This document shows, piece by piece, positions 1-9,170 of a stretch of DNA of 64,000 nucleotides (its first letter is position 1; every line of letters begins with the position of its first letter). Origin of the DNA: an uncultured Flavobacteriaceae bacterium (GTDB lineage Bacteria > Bacteroidota > Bacteroidia > Flavobacteriales > Flavobacteriaceae); contig CANNAN010000003.1 of assembly GCA_947502635.1 (NCBI GenBank), forward strand, positions 434,001-498,000, written 5' to 3'. The position numbers and the translations under genes were made by a program. Below the pieces are notes generated by a model. The model saw only the letters and a list, made by a program, of their open reading frames with translations. It was not told the origin of the DNA and ran no database searches.

Positions 1-509
1 CAATAAATGCAGAATATAAAGATGCCACTACGTCACCATTAAAAGATAAAGATAGAAAGCATTTTGAAGGTTTAGATTTTTTTAAAATTGATTCTGCTTA
101 TGTGGTAAAAGCGGCATTAAAGAGGACGCCAAATTCTAAATGGTTTAATATGAAAACAACGACAGATAGAGTTTCAAAAGAGCGTGTTTTTGGAGTTTTA
201 TCTTTTGAATTGAAAGGAGAAAAATTCGAATTAAATATATATCAAGGAAAAGAATTAATGCAAGAAGAAGGTTATGAAGATTATTTGTTTTTGCCTTTTT
301 TAGATGAAACCAATGGATTAGAAAGTTATGGAGGTGGACGTTATATGGATGTTAGAATTCCAGAAGATGATACTATGATAATTGATTTTAATAAAGCCTA
401 TAATCCGTATTGTGCATATAATGATAAATACTCATGTCCTATAGTACCTAGGAAAAACTATTTAAAAACTAGAGTAGAGGCTGGGGTTAAGGCTTTTGAT
501 AAGCGTTAA
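1..509 (+). CDS. DUF1684 family protein (C-terminal part)
   Basis: The reading frame is open from base 3 to the stop at 507-509, so the gene begins before the window. The visible part matches the DUF1684 family, whose function is unknown to me. Landmarks are an SPL...GLDFF.ID segment at the start, FGVLSFELKGEKFELNIYQ in the middle, a YLFLPFLDETNGLESYGGGRY block, and the closing DFNKAYNPYCAYNDKYSCP segment. A GTG at 102 could be read as a start, but the family-like sequence continues upstream of it without a stop, so I treat it as internal. Members of this family are often lipoproteins, but the N-terminus is not visible here. About 240 bases without a clear terminator separate it from the opposing crcB. 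Confidence 0.85.
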   Translation, partial: INAEYKDATTSPLKDKDRKHFEGLDFFKIDSAYVVKAALKRTPNSKWFNMKTTTDRVSKERVFGVLSFELKGEKFELNIYQGKELMQEEGYEDYLFLPFLDETNGLESYGGGRYMDVRIPEDDTMIIDFNKAYNPYCAYNDKYSCPIVPRKNYLKTRVEAGVKAFDKR

Positions 510-749
510 TAAAACTTTACGATTTTATTGTGCTGTTTCTTAAACTAAAGTTCGTTTTTAATTAAAAAACTATGTTTTCTGTTCCATATGTTGACAGGCT
601 AGTGCCTGAATATTTTAGGTATAAAAGAAACCATGTTTTATCTTATTTAGAATAGTAGCGGTTTATAGATGTAATTATTGCAAACGATTTGATATGAAAC
701 CGTTGTTTTACCTCTAATACTAAACAGAATTAGTGCGCTTTTAATAATT

Positions 750-1115
750 TTACTTCACCAAAAACATCCCTAAAAACACCGCCAAAAACCCAACCACAAA
801 ACTGGCAATGGTATAAATAGCAAAACTTGTAAAATCACCCGATTTTAAAAACACATGAGTCTCGTAAGCAAAGGTTGAAAAGGTGGTAAAACCACCACAA
901 AAACCAGTAGCTAAAAGTAAGGTTTGGTTTTGTGTAAGCGTATCATTTTTTGCTGCTAAACCGAGAATTATACCAATAAGTAAACTTCCTAAAATATTAG
1001 CTGCAAATGTGCCATATGGAATCCCTGTTTCTGCACTATTTAAATATTTGCCAATAAGATAACGTAGCACGCTGCCAAAGCCGCCACCTAAAAAAACCAA
1101 TAAAAGATGTTTCAT
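750..1115 (-). CDS. crcB: Fluoride ion channel CrcB/Fluc
   Basis: This is a 121-residue, four-helix membrane protein of the CrcB/Fluc family, which forms dual-topology dimers that export fluoride. Diagnostic features are the N-terminal GGGFGSVLRY segment, an asparagine in the second helix (AANILGSLLIG), and the hallmark GFCGGFTTFSTFAYE loop near residue 70-85 that carries the pore-lining phenylalanines and the central sodium site. The length is normal for the family. It stands alone and converges with the DUF1684 gene. I looked for a fluoride riboswitch in the roughly 90 bases before the ATG and saw none, so regulation by fluoride cannot be claimed from this sequence. Confidence 0.95.
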   Translation of the reverse strand: MKHLLLVFLGGGFGSVLRYLIGKYLNSAETGIPYGTFAANILGSLLIGIILGLAAKNDTLTQNQTLLLATGFCGGFTTFSTFAYETHVFLKSGDFTSFAIYTIASFVVGFLAVFLGMFLVK

Positions 1116-1207
1116 CAGTACGATTTAATTTGTTTTTTAATGGTTTGATGTCGCATTTGTTTTATGCTTTTATAGCAATAAGAACTTAGATACAAATGGG
1201 TCATATA

Positions 1208-2227
1208 TTATTTAACAGCTATGTATATTTCTGTAACCCAATCTGCTGGATTAGGGGTACTCATTGGGTCTGTTAAATAAGTCTCCAACATAGGGCCGCT
1301 TTCTGTAAATTCTAAACCATTTTCTGGGATATATTTCATAGCGCTTTCCCAAGCTTCTTTTAAATTACTATAATTACCATTAAGGGTTGTTTTAATAGCC
1401 TTAAAAGGTTCTAACTGTCCTGTTAAAATTTGACTATCTGTGCTTATTACCTTGGAGGTTGTGGGTACACAACAAGAGAACATTACTGCATTATTTTCTT
1501 CATCCCATTTGTGATAATATGTAAAAGGAGCTCCAGCCATTGCAATTTTATTAGTCATGGCATAATTTCCAACTTTAGGAAGCATTTCGGTCATTTTAGC
1601 TTCTAACTCAGTTATTTTGCAAGAAGCTGTGTTGTATAGATAATAACCGCCACTATGTTGGGTGATACCATCAACTTTTACACTATATTTTTCCATACTG
1701 GATGTTACAATACTATCTAACATCTCAAGGCTTCGTTCATAATGAGGGCCTATTTGCTTTTCCATACCACCTGTAAAGGTCGCGAATGCTTTAAAACCAA
1801 AAGGTAAATCTTTACCAGAAATAGTCCAGGTTGCATCTGTTGAACCATCTTCATTTGGCGTAAATTTCCAAGAGACATCCGATTTTGGAAATTCTGCAAA
1901 TTGCATTTCTTGAGTAATTGATTTGTTTGCTTCAACGTTTGTGTTTTTCATCGTTCCAATGCCATCTTTGTCTTCCCAGGAATAAGACCCATTGACACCT
2001 TTGGTTTGTTCGGCAAGCGTAATTTTCATATCAGGATCGGCTTCTACCCAAGAAGACCAAGCTTCCCAGTTTTTAAAATCGATCACATTATTATAAACAA
2101 CAGCAGCAGGTGCTTTTATTGTTCGGGTTCTAGTAACTTCAAATGAGTTAGGTTGCACAGCAATGTAAATAGCAGTTCCTATAATAGCGATAAGTAATAA
2201 GAACAAAATGTACTTAAAAGTTTTCAT
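1208..2227 (-). CDS. SRPBCC family protein with GyrI-like C-terminal domain
   Basis: The 339-residue protein starts with one membrane helix (about residues 5-25), followed by an SRPBCC/START-like domain (about 30-175). That domain begins with the usual TRTIKAPAAVVYNNVIDFKNW pattern for ligand-binding polyketide-cyclase-like folds and contains the conserved W and G-rich turns. Residues from about 180 to the end resemble the GyrI/AraC effector-binding fold, with a GAPFTYYHKWDEE segment and an AYE-like end. Both halves bind small hydrophobic ligands in other proteins. The ligand here is unknown. The helix suggests anchoring in the inner membrane with both domains outside the cytoplasm. It is a single gene, diverging from the dipeptidyl peptidase III gene across about 180 bases of very AT-rich DNA. 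Confidence 0.8.
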   Translation of the reverse strand: MKTFKYILFLLLIAIIGTAIYIAVQPNSFEVTRTRTIKAPAAVVYNNVIDFKNWEAWSSWVEADPDMKITLAEQTKGVNGSYSWEDKDGIGTMKNTNVEANKSITQEMQFAEFPKSDVSWKFTPNEDGSTDATWTISGKDLPFGFKAFATFTGGMEKQIGPHYERSLEMLDSIVTSSMEKYSVKVDGITQHSGGYYLYNTASCKITELEAKMTEMLPKVGNYAMTNKIAMAGAPFTYYHKWDEENNAVMFSCCVPTTSKVISTDSQILTGQLEPFKAIKTTLNGNYSNLKEAWESAMKYIPENGLEFTESGPMLETYLTDPMSTPNPADWVTEIYIAVK

Positions 2228-2411
2228 TATTTTTTTGGATTAATTAACAAATCAAATATAATCATTTTTAAACCTCGTTTAATAAATTATTATATTTGTT
2301 GTGTTAAAAATAAATTTTTTACAGTAAAATATTTGTTTTGTCGATTAATCAATAATTAAAATACTATTGTTAATCATTTTTTTTAATAATAATTAAAAAT
2401 ATTTTTATAAA

Positions 2412-4451
2412 ATGAAATTAAAATCAATACTAAATTTAGTACTACTTAGCACTTTGCTCTTATCATGTGTAAATGATAAACCTAAAGAAAATACAGAAAA
2501 TAAAGAAGTGAAAGAAAATGTTGCTTTTGATTATAATGTAGAGCAGTTTGCGGATATTAAAGTACTCCGTTATCAAATTCCTGGATGGGAAAATCTGACT
2601 TTAAAGGAACAAACCTTAGTCTATTATCTTACTCAGGCAGGTTTAGCTGGGAGAGATATTATGTGGGATCAAAATTATAGACATAATCTTAAAATAAGAA
2701 AAGCGCTTGAACATATATATACAAATTATAATGGTGATAAAACGTCTACAGATTGGCGTGCTTTTGAAACTTATTTAAAACGTGTTTGGTTTAGTAACGG
2801 TATTCATCATCATTATTCGAATGATAAATTGAAACCTGAGTTTTCTTCAGATTATTTAAAGCAATTATTAGCAGATACAAAGATCACTTTAGAAGGAGCT
2901 GCTTTCGATGTTATTTTTAATGATGCAGATGTTAAGAAAGTAAATCAAGCAAAGGGTGCTGATAATGTAGCACTTTCTGCTGTTAACTTTTATGGAGTCC
3001 ATGTTACTAATGCCGATGTGCAAAATTTTTATGCAGCAAAACAATCTCCAGACCCTGAAAAACCGTTGTCGTTTGGACTGAATTCTCAATTGGTGAAAGA
3101 AAATGGCATATTAAAAGAGCGTGTTTACAAATCTGGAGGGTTATATGGTTCGGCTATAGATGAAATTGTTAAATGGTTAGAATTAGCAAAAGGTATTGCT
3201 GAAAATGAAGATCAAGGCCATGCGCTAGGTTTATTAATTGATTATTATAAAACAGGAGATTTACAAATCTGGGATGATTATAATGTTGCCTGGACTACTG
3301 CTACAAAAGGTAATATTGATTATATAAACAGTTTTATAGAAGTGTATAATGATCCATTAGGTTATCGAGGATCTTATGAAAGTATTGTACAGATTAATGA
3401 TTTTGATATGTCTCAAAAAATGAAGGTTTTATCGGATAATGCCCAGTGGTTCGAAGATAATTCTCCATTAATGGATGCCCATAAAAAAGATAGTGTTGTT
3501 GGTGTTAGTTATAAAGTCGTCACAGTAGCAGGTGAAGCTGGAGATGCTTCCCCAAGTACACCGATAGGCGTGAATTTACCAAATGCTAACTGGATTAGAA
3601 AAGAAGTAGGAAGTAAGTCTGTTTCTTTAGGGAATATTATACATGCTTATAATAATGCTGGAAGTTCAGAGCGTTTAAAAGAATTTGTTCATGATAAAGA
3701 AGAATTAAAATTAGCAGAAAAATATGGGCAATTAGCCGATAAATTACATACAGCACTACACGAGGTCATAGGACATGCTTCGGGGCAATTAAACCCAGGC
3801 GTAGGAGAGACCAAAGAAACGTTGAAAAACTATGCTTCTACTTTAGAGGAAGGGCGTGCAGATTTAGTAGGACTGTATTATTTGTATGATGCTAAATTAC
3901 AGGAGTTAGGTTTGGTTGATGATTGGAAAAATGTCGGGAAAACAGCGTATAATGATTATATAAGAAATGGGCTTGTTATGCAGTTGATTCGTTTAAATTT
4001 AGGTGATGATGTGGAAGAAGCTCATATGAGAAACAGGCAGTGGGTAAGTGCTTGGGTATTTGAAAAAGGTAAGGCCGATCATGTTATTGAAAAAGTAGTG
4101 CGTGGTGGTAAAACATATTTTAACATTAATGATTATGAAAAGTTGCATGACCTTTTTGGACAACTATTACGAGAAACACAGCGTATAAAATCTGAAGGAG
4201 ATTATGCCGCAGTAGAAGTCTTAGTAGAAGGGTATGGCGTAAAAGTAGATCAAGCTATCCATGCAGAAGTTTTAGAGCGGAATAAACAATTTTCATCAGC
4301 GCCTTATAATGGTTTTGTAAATCCAGTATTGGTAGCAAATAAAAATGAAGCTGGGGAAATAATTGAGGTGAAAGTAACGCAACCAGAAAACTTTGCTGGT
4401 CAGATGTTAGATTATAGTAAAAACTATAATTTCTTACCAGAGGTAAACTAG
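2412..4451 (+). CDS. Dipeptidyl peptidase III (M49), lipoprotein
   Basis: This is a 679-residue zinc metallopeptidase of family M49, which removes dipeptides from the N-terminus of short peptides. The two zinc motifs are visible: HEVIGH at residues 450-455 (the HExxGH variant unique to the family, with one extra residue over HExxH) and EEGRAD at 479-484, which supplies the third ligand. The N-terminus is a lipoprotein signal ending LLLSC, with the cysteine at residue 19, so the enzyme is probably anchored to the cell envelope rather than cytosolic as in eukaryotes. Length fits bacterial M49 enzymes. A strong hairpin terminator starts 22 bases after the stop, so the gene appears to be transcribed alone. 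Confidence 0.92.
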   Translation: MKLKSILNLVLLSTLLLSCVNDKPKENTENKEVKENVAFDYNVEQFADIKVLRYQIPGWENLTLKEQTLVYYLTQAGLAGRDIMWDQNYRHNLKIRKALEHIYTNYNGDKTSTDWRAFETYLKRVWFSNGIHHHYSNDKLKPEFSSDYLKQLLADTKITLEGAAFDVIFNDADVKKVNQAKGADNVALSAVNFYGVHVTNADVQNFYAAKQSPDPEKPLSFGLNSQLVKENGILKERVYKSGGLYGSAIDEIVKWLELAKGIAENEDQGHALGLLIDYYKTGDLQIWDDYNVAWTTATKGNIDYINSFIEVYNDPLGYRGSYESIVQINDFDMSQKMKVLSDNAQWFEDNSPLMDAHKKDSVVGVSYKVVTVAGEAGDASPSTPIGVNLPNANWIRKEVGSKSVSLGNIIHAYNNAGSSERLKEFVHDKEELKLAEKYGQLADKLHTALHEVIGHASGQLNPGVGETKETLKNYASTLEEGRADLVGLYYLYDAKLQELGLVDDWKNVGKTAYNDYIRNGLVMQLIRLNLGDDVEEAHMRNRQWVSAWVFEKGKADHVIEKVVRGGKTYFNINDYEKLHDLFGQLLRETQRIKSEGDYAAVEVLVEGYGVKVDQAIHAEVLERNKQFSSAPYNGFVNPVLVANKNEAGEIIEVKVTQPENFAGQMLDYSKNYNFLPEVN

Positions 4452-4472
4452 ATTGTTTAAAATATAAACAAA

Positions 4473-4510
4473 AAAAGAACAGACTCTTTTAATCAAGGGT
4501 CTGTTCTTTT
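4473..4510 (+). terminator. Intrinsic terminator after dipeptidyl peptidase III
   Basis: A perfect 12-bp inverted repeat (AAAAGAACAGAC at 4473-4484 and its complement at 4499-4510) extends by a G-T and a C-G pair, with a 10-base loop. The right arm ends in TTTT and the left arm begins with an A-run, so it could work in both directions. Confidence 0.85.
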
Positions 4511-4791
4511 ATTAACACTAAAAGTCAAAAGAATCAAATTAACAACAATAAGGATGCTAATTATTATTAGTATTTTCATTTGTCAAATTTGTTTAGTTAT
4601 CTACTAGATGCAAAAAATTAAAAATGGTTGCGTAAAATATTACAACTATTTATATAACAGGTTAAATCCTCTTTTCCCTACTTTAGTTTTACCCTATAAC
4701 AATTAATATGCCGTAATGGGTGGTTAAATGATACGACATGTTAATTTGTAGTATTTAAATAGCTTTTTATCACTATTATTCTTGGTTTTTG
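4511..4791. other. Intergenic stretch with nothing recognised
   Basis: Between the terminator and the LuxR-type gene I see only AT-rich DNA: no convincing reading frame, no strong inverted repeat and no RNA gene. Confidence 0.6.
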
Positions 4792-5178
4792 TTAAGACTT
4801 AGATATTCTTAAATTATTTAAAATGGCATATTGTATAAGGTTCCCTTTTCTAACAAGATTTAACTTTTTTCTCATGTTCTTTCGGTGCGTTTCAATTGTG
4901 GAACTCTTTAAATTAAATAATAAAGCAATGTCTTTAGTGTTTTTTCCATGTCCAATTTGTTCTAAAATTTGTAATTCTCTTTTGGTTAAACGCGCTGTTT
5001 TTTTTGGGATGTTATGATTTTGACTATTAAAAAGAAATATCAGGGAATTTACGAGTTCTTTGTGTTCAGTAATAGACTTTGTAGCTTCTAAAAGAGTACG
5101 TATGTCTCCTTTTGAAAGTAGGTTATTCTTTTTCTTTAGATCATTTATTGTTTTTAGGAGTTCTTGAATGGGGGGCAT
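4792..5178 (-). CDS. LuxR-type helix-turn-helix protein without receiver domain
   Basis: The 128-residue protein has a C-terminal LuxR/NarL-type DNA-binding domain (about residues 63-120), recognisable from LTKRELQILEQIGHGKNTKDIA and the STIETHRKNMRKKL recognition helix. The N-terminal 60 residues are helical, charged and not a receiver domain, since no phospho-acceptor aspartate pattern is present. It is the last gene of the leftward cluster that contains a complete two-component pair. The HTH closely resembles that of the response regulator at 6161-6784 (both have the T.ETHRKN/T.DTHRKN pattern). It may bind a related site or form mixed complexes, but this is inference. It lies 92 bases after the barrel gene, with no clear promoter of its own. 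Confidence 0.8.
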   Translation of the reverse strand: MPPIQELLKTINDLKKKNNLLSKGDIRTLLEATKSITEHKELVNSLIFLFNSQNHNIPKKTARLTKRELQILEQIGHGKNTKDIALLFNLKSSTIETHRKNMRKKLNLVRKGNLIQYAILNNLRISKS

Positions 5179-5270
5179 TTGGGGATTGTGTTTTATCTAT
5201 TAACTTATTATTTTAATGGTATTAAAAAAAACTCTATGTTGAGGGGTTTTATGAAATAGTAAATATTATT

Positions 5271-6089
5271 TTATGGTGTTTTATTTTTATCGTTTTCATT
5301 TTCGTCATTATTTTTGGAAATTGGAAATCCAATATTTATACCGATGCCCAACCAAGGTTGTCTATTGTATTTCCAGTTAGTATCTTTATCATCATTCCCC
5401 AAAAAGTCAAATCCATATTGAAAACTTAAATTAATAGTTTCCTTTAATTCTAAAAGAATGCCTCCAGATAAACTAAAAGCACTAGCAGACCTATTAGAAT
5501 CTTCACTTTCTATGAGGCTGCTATTTTTTGGGTTTAATTTAATAGTAGATAAACCAATACCTAAGGTAGGTGAGATTAGCCAATCATTATCTACTTTTCT
5601 ATTCAATCTAAACCTGAAGCTAACACTCATACCCAAATTAACGTTCTGTTCAAAATCAAAATCATCAAGTCTTAGCTTAAAAGGAACAGTAAAAAGACCA
5701 GCTTTAACACCTTTAAATCTATGATAAAAATAATATCTAGAAGTAGATTTTAAAAAAGTAGATTTATTTAAAGTATGTTTTTGTAATTGATTTGTACTTG
5801 CAATATTACTATCGTAATAATAAATTTCGTTTGATGTTTTGAATTGAGTACTGTATTCTGCTATAGAATCTAATTGTTTTTCTTTTTTAGTTTTTTTAAA
5901 CTTAATATAAACAAATGAAACAGAATTTACAGTAGTATCTATGATCTTTACTTTATGACCTTCTTTATACTGTACGTTTTTATTAAATACAGGGATATCA
6001 AATCTATAAGTAGCTTTTATTTCTTGTGAAAAAATTATTGTTGAATAGTATAATAAAAAGACTATGGTTAAACCGTTTTTCTTGTACAT
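5271..6089 (-). CDS. Outer-membrane-like beta-barrel protein in two-component cluster
   Basis: I do not recognise a named family. From the ATG at 6089 the protein has 272 residues, starting with a signal peptide (MYKKNGLTIVFLL, cleaved near FSQ). The N-terminal part (to about residue 110) is rich in charged residues. The second half alternates polar and hydrophobic residues as in a small barrel, with repeated glycine-rich strand ends such as SFRFRLNR, PTLGIGLSTIKL, LSGGILLEL and WLGIGINIGF. The tail is very acidic and asparagine-rich. An upstream TTG at 6113 would add eight residues, but it lies inside the -7 promoter box, so 6089 is the better start. The gene has its own regulated promoter with a palindrome (6111-6162) matching the one before the whole cluster, so it is a likely main target of the response regulator. 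Confidence 0.6.
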   Translation of the reverse strand: MYKKNGLTIVFLLYYSTIIFSQEIKATYRFDIPVFNKNVQYKEGHKVKIIDTTVNSVSFVYIKFKKTKKEKQLDSIAEYSTQFKTSNEIYYYDSNIASTNQLQKHTLNKSTFLKSTSRYYFYHRFKGVKAGLFTVPFKLRLDDFDFEQNVNLGMSVSFRFRLNRKVDNDWLISPTLGIGLSTIKLNPKNSSLIESEDSNRSASAFSLSGGILLELKETINLSFQYGFDFLGNDDKDTNWKYNRQPWLGIGINIGFPISKNNDENENDKNKTP

Positions 6090-6110
6090 GATTATTAGTT
6101 TTGATTTATT

Positions 6111-6162
6111 CAAATCTAATAATCAGTATCACTCAAAAATATCCCCAATACTGGGGATATTT
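6111..6162 (-). promoter_or_regulatory. Promoter and palindromic operator of the barrel gene
   Basis: An 11-bp perfect inverted repeat with a 4-base spacer spans 6137-6162. Its core CCCAATACTGGG (6144-6155) differs by one base from the core at 10548-10559. Read leftward, exactly 25 bases separate the core from TAGATTTG (6118-6111), a perfect TAnnTTTG -7 box. The ATG at 6089 would then follow a leader of about 15 bases. No good -33 element is present at the usual distance, so the palindrome sits where an activator would bind. The core has the 7-2-7 inverted geometry known for NarL-family dimers. It overlaps the response regulator stop codon and is followed leftward by TTTTT, so it could also act as a terminator. 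Confidence 0.65.
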
Positions 6163-6784
6163 AAAACTTATATTTCTTTTCTAAAGCATAACGTAGTAAT
6201 TCTCCTTTTCCCTGAAGCCCTAAAATACGCACCATGTTTTTACGGTGGGTGTCAACAGTATGAATCCCAATAAAAAGTAAATCGGCAATTTCGCGAGAGG
6301 TTTTTCCTTGTGCAATAAGCTCGAGGATTTCTATTTGTCGCTTTGTTAAAATACCTTTTGTTTTAATATCTGATTTTGAATTTAAAACATTCGTATTGAT
6401 GTTGGCATCCAGATATGTTTCTCCTTTTGAAACAGTTTGAATAGCATGATATACCTCTTTTAAAGATGAATTTTTTAAGATATATCCAGAAGCTCCTGCC
6501 TGCATCATTTGTTGTATGGCTTCGATTTGCTCAAACATAGTAAAGGCTAGTACATTTATACTTGGGTACTTTTTTTTAATTTGTTTTGTAGCTTCAATAC
6601 CATCCATTTTTGGCATTCTAATATCTGTCAGCACCACGTTTGGTTGTTTGCGTTCAACAATTTCCAGTAAAGCGGCACCGTCGTTTGCAGTTCCTACAAT
6701 ACTTATACCATCTTCATATTCTAAGAGTAGCTGAATACCATCTATTAATGATTGGTGATCTTCAGCTATAGCGAGTCGTATCAT
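6161..6784 (-). CDS. NarL/FixJ-family response regulator
   Basis: This is a 207-residue two-domain regulator. The receiver domain (about 1-120) has the acidic pair E8-D9, the phospho-acceptor D54 in VVLTDIRMPKMDG, the conserved T near residue 82 and the K of the LKNSS segment. The LuxR-type DNA-binding domain (about 140-205) begins LTKRQIEILELIAQGKTSREIA. Its start codon overlaps the last 4 bases of the upstream kinase gene, which indicates translational coupling and a cognate pair. A palindrome with NarL-type geometry lies at its own 3' end, before the barrel gene, and again before the first gene of the cluster. By inference these are its binding sites. Confidence 0.92.
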   Translation of the reverse strand: MIRLAIAEDHQSLIDGIQLLLEYEDGISIVGTANDGAALLEIVERKQPNVVLTDIRMPKMDGIEATKQIKKKYPSINVLAFTMFEQIEAIQQMMQAGASGYILKNSSLKEVYHAIQTVSKGETYLDANINTNVLNSKSDIKTKGILTKRQIEILELIAQGKTSREIADLLFIGIHTVDTHRKNMVRILGLQGKGELLRYALEKKYKF

Positions 6785-8628
6785 GTTGAAATGTCTATTA
6801 TTATTGTGGTGCCTTTATCAGGTTCAGATTCTATAGTCATAGAGCCATTTAAGTGTTCAATACGTTTATCTATGCTGCTAATACCCATGCCTTTGCTTTT
6901 TGTGGTAATTTGACTAGGGTTAAATCCTTTTCCATTGTCTTCTACCATAATGTTTAGGCTTTCATCATGATTGGTTAAATGTATTGTAACTTCGGTAGCT
7001 TTGGCATGTTTAATAATATTGGTTACCAATTCTTGAATAATTCTAAAAATAGTCAATTCTAAACTATTTTCTAAGCGGTCTTCTAGACCATGGTCAACAA
7101 CCTCTATTTTTATTTTATTTGATGTAGATACTTTGTCTGCCATATTCTGTATGGCTTTTAAAAGCCCTTGTTTGGCAATCACACCAGAGTTTTTGGCATG
7201 AGCTATAGTACGTATTTTTTGGTAAGCTTCATCAAGTAGTGTGTTCGTTTTATCAAATAATTCAGGCGTTTGTTTATCTTGAAGAACATTGAAATGAAGT
7301 TTAATGGTTGCCATTAAACCGCCCAAATCATCATGTAAGTCGTTGGCAATACGTTGGCGTTCTTTTTCCTGCCCTTCTATCATGGCATCAATGCTTAGCA
7401 GCTCTTGTTCCTTCAGAACTGTGGCTAGTTTTTGAGTTTCTAAGGCTTTTTCTTGTTCTGCTAGCTTTTGTTTACGTTTGGTATTTTTTTGTATAAGAAA
7501 AGCCGTAATGCCACCAAAGAGAATAAAAGCAAACGCTCCCATTAACAAATTAAAATTTTGTTTTCGTTTTCCTTCTATTTCAAGGTTGTCAGCACGTAGT
7601 TTTTCGTTGTCGTATTGTTCTTGTATATTGGCTATTGCTATACGTTGATCTTCTTTTTTTAGGCTATCATTAAAACGGATATAATTCTTAAGATGAAAAA
7701 AAGCTAATTCAAAGTTATTCTTTTTTTTATATAATTTTGAAAGGTTCTTTTCAATAAGAGATTTATAAAATATTTTGTTTTCGCTAATATTTATGCTATT
7801 GGCTTTGATATAATATAATTCGGCATTCTTTAGGTCATTTTTTGATAAGTATGAATTGCCAATATTTATGTAAGTATTGAAGTAACTTTTGTCATTTTGA
7901 TAACTGGGGGTTGCATTTATAAATTCAATTTTTTTATCATAATAATAAATAGCTGAATCTGAATTCTTTTTTACAGTTTCAAATAAAACCCCCATACTAT
8001 TATATGTAGATAATATTAATATACTATCTTTTCTATCAAATTTATTTCTTAAAAGGCCATGGTAACTACTCAGTGCTTTTTTTATGTTATTCCGAAATAG
8101 ATAATAATTTCCGTTTAAAAATTGATGGACTTTTTTAAAATGTGAGTTATTATATTCATTGGCTTTTTTTTCTAATAAATCAAGATATGCTTGGTTGTAT
8201 GGATAATCATTAACATAATCATATGATTGAGATAATGCAGATAAGCTATATAGTACAGTTAAACTATCTTTCATAATAATAGCCTTTTTGTAAGCCAGAT
8301 TACTAAATTTTAAAAAGAGAGAATCATTATCTGATAATTTATTTTTAAGTCCTTGAAAATATAAAATTTTAGCAGATTTGTTTTCAAGGATACTTTTACT
8401 TTCAATTGTTTTTTTAAAGTATTTAGATATAGAATCTAAATCTTTTGATTTACTAAAATAGATAAGATAATAATAATTTTTACTAAATGAATTATTTTTT
8501 AAGGTGTTAATTTTTGATAAAACCTTACTTTTTGGAGTAGTTTGATGAAAATAATAATAAGTAGAATCACAATCGCTCTGTGAATAACAGAGCGATATAG
8601 AAAAGAAAAATAAGGTTATTATTCTCAA
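6781..8628 (-). CDS. TPR-containing sensor histidine kinase (HisKA_3 type)
   Basis: The order of parts is: signal peptide (LRIITLFFFSISLCYSQ), a long helical TPR region outside the cytoplasm, one membrane helix (NLLMGAFAFILFGGITAFLI), a coiled coil, the HisKA_3 dimerisation domain with NDLHDDLGG, and a C-terminal HATPase with an N-box (ELVTNIIKHAKA) and the G-boxes VEDNGKGF and SKGMGISSI. This is the usual partner type of NarL regulators, and the regulator follows with a 4-base overlap. No ATG is available near the N-terminus. A TTG at 8712 overlaps the preceding stop codon (TTGA) but would place 28 polar residues before the signal peptide. I prefer the TTG at 8628, which starts at the signal peptide and has AAGGAAAA upstream. 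Counted from the longer start, the phosphorylated histidine is residue 460. Confidence 0.88.
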   Translation of the reverse strand: MRIITLFFFSISLCYSQSDCDSTYYYFHQTTPKSKVLSKINTLKNNSFSKNYYYLIYFSKSKDLDSISKYFKKTIESKSILENKSAKILYFQGLKNKLSDNDSLFLKFSNLAYKKAIIMKDSLTVLYSLSALSQSYDYVNDYPYNQAYLDLLEKKANEYNNSHFKKVHQFLNGNYYLFRNNIKKALSSYHGLLRNKFDRKDSILILSTYNSMGVLFETVKKNSDSAIYYYDKKIEFINATPSYQNDKSYFNTYINIGNSYLSKNDLKNAELYYIKANSINISENKIFYKSLIEKNLSKLYKKKNNFELAFFHLKNYIRFNDSLKKEDQRIAIANIQEQYDNEKLRADNLEIEGKRKQNFNLLMGAFAFILFGGITAFLIQKNTKRKQKLAEQEKALETQKLATVLKEQELLSIDAMIEGQEKERQRIANDLHDDLGGLMATIKLHFNVLQDKQTPELFDKTNTLLDEAYQKIRTIAHAKNSGVIAKQGLLKAIQNMADKVSTSNKIKIEVVDHGLEDRLENSLELTIFRIIQELVTNIIKHAKATEVTIHLTNHDESLNIMVEDNGKGFNPSQITTKSKGMGISSIDKRIEHLNGSMTIESEPDKGTTIIIDIST

Positions 8629-8708
8629 ATCATTATTATTTTCCTTGTAAAATAGATAATAATTACGATAATCAAAAATAAAATTGTATTGCTTAAGGTC
8701 TAATTCAA

Positions 8709-9158
8709 TCAAGGGTACCCAACGACAATGTTACCGTTTTTGTGTTCTGGATTGGGTTCAAAGTCAATATTATAAATGTCAATATTACAAGATTTAATTT
8801 CTTCATGATCTTCTTCATACAATTTAATATGTGTGAGAATAGTATAGCCACTATCTATTTTTATATTATGATTGTTTCCATCTTTTTCTATTATAACTTT
8901 TTGGTGAGAGTTAGGTTTACCTAGATCTTTTAGATTAATAATTAAATAATAGATTGTTTTGTTTTTAATTATATCACTACACATTATAGCGCTTGTTAGC
9001 CCATAGATATTTTCTCTTCTTTCTTCATCTACAACTATTTCTATTTTAGTAATAATACCTTCTTTGACTTCGAATGAGCCACGGATGTTAAAATATTCTT
9101 CATTCAATAATAAAATGTCTTGAGTATTTGAAGTTGTATTCAGTTTTTGATATTTCAT
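8709..9158 (-). CDS. Unknown 149-residue protein in protease-kinase cluster
   Basis: I do not recognise this protein. It has no signal peptide, no membrane helix and no cysteine-rich or catalytic motif I can name. The sequence alternates short hydrophobic stretches (KIEIVVDE, TIYYLIINLKDL, IKIDSGYTILTHIKLY) with charged turns, suggesting an all-beta or alpha-beta cytoplasmic domain, and ends NIVVGYP. The gene sits 12 bases after the trypsin-like protease gene. Its stop codon overlaps a possible TTG start of the histidine kinase. Tight spacing on both sides suggests that it works with the protease, for example as substrate, inhibitor or adaptor, but nothing in the sequence shows which. Confidence 0.6.
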   Translation of the reverse strand: MKYQKLNTTSNTQDILLLNEEYFNIRGSFEVKEGIITKIEIVVDEERRENIYGLTSAIMCSDIIKNKTIYYLIINLKDLGKPNSHQKVIIEKDGNNHNIKIDSGYTILTHIKLYEEDHEEIKSCNIDIYNIDFEPNPEHKNGNIVVGYP

Positions 9159-9170
9159 AATTTTATGTTT

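Noticed and set aside
1116-1207. Possible fluoride riboswitch before crcB
   Set aside because: The region is AT-rich and lacks the conserved pseudoknot-forming segments I would expect. No structure could be supported.
5180-5186. TGGGGAT half-site next to the LuxR-type gene as a third operator
   Set aside because: Only one half-site is present, there is no -7 box at the 25-base spacing, and it overlaps the start region of the gene, where A/C-rich sequence is expected.
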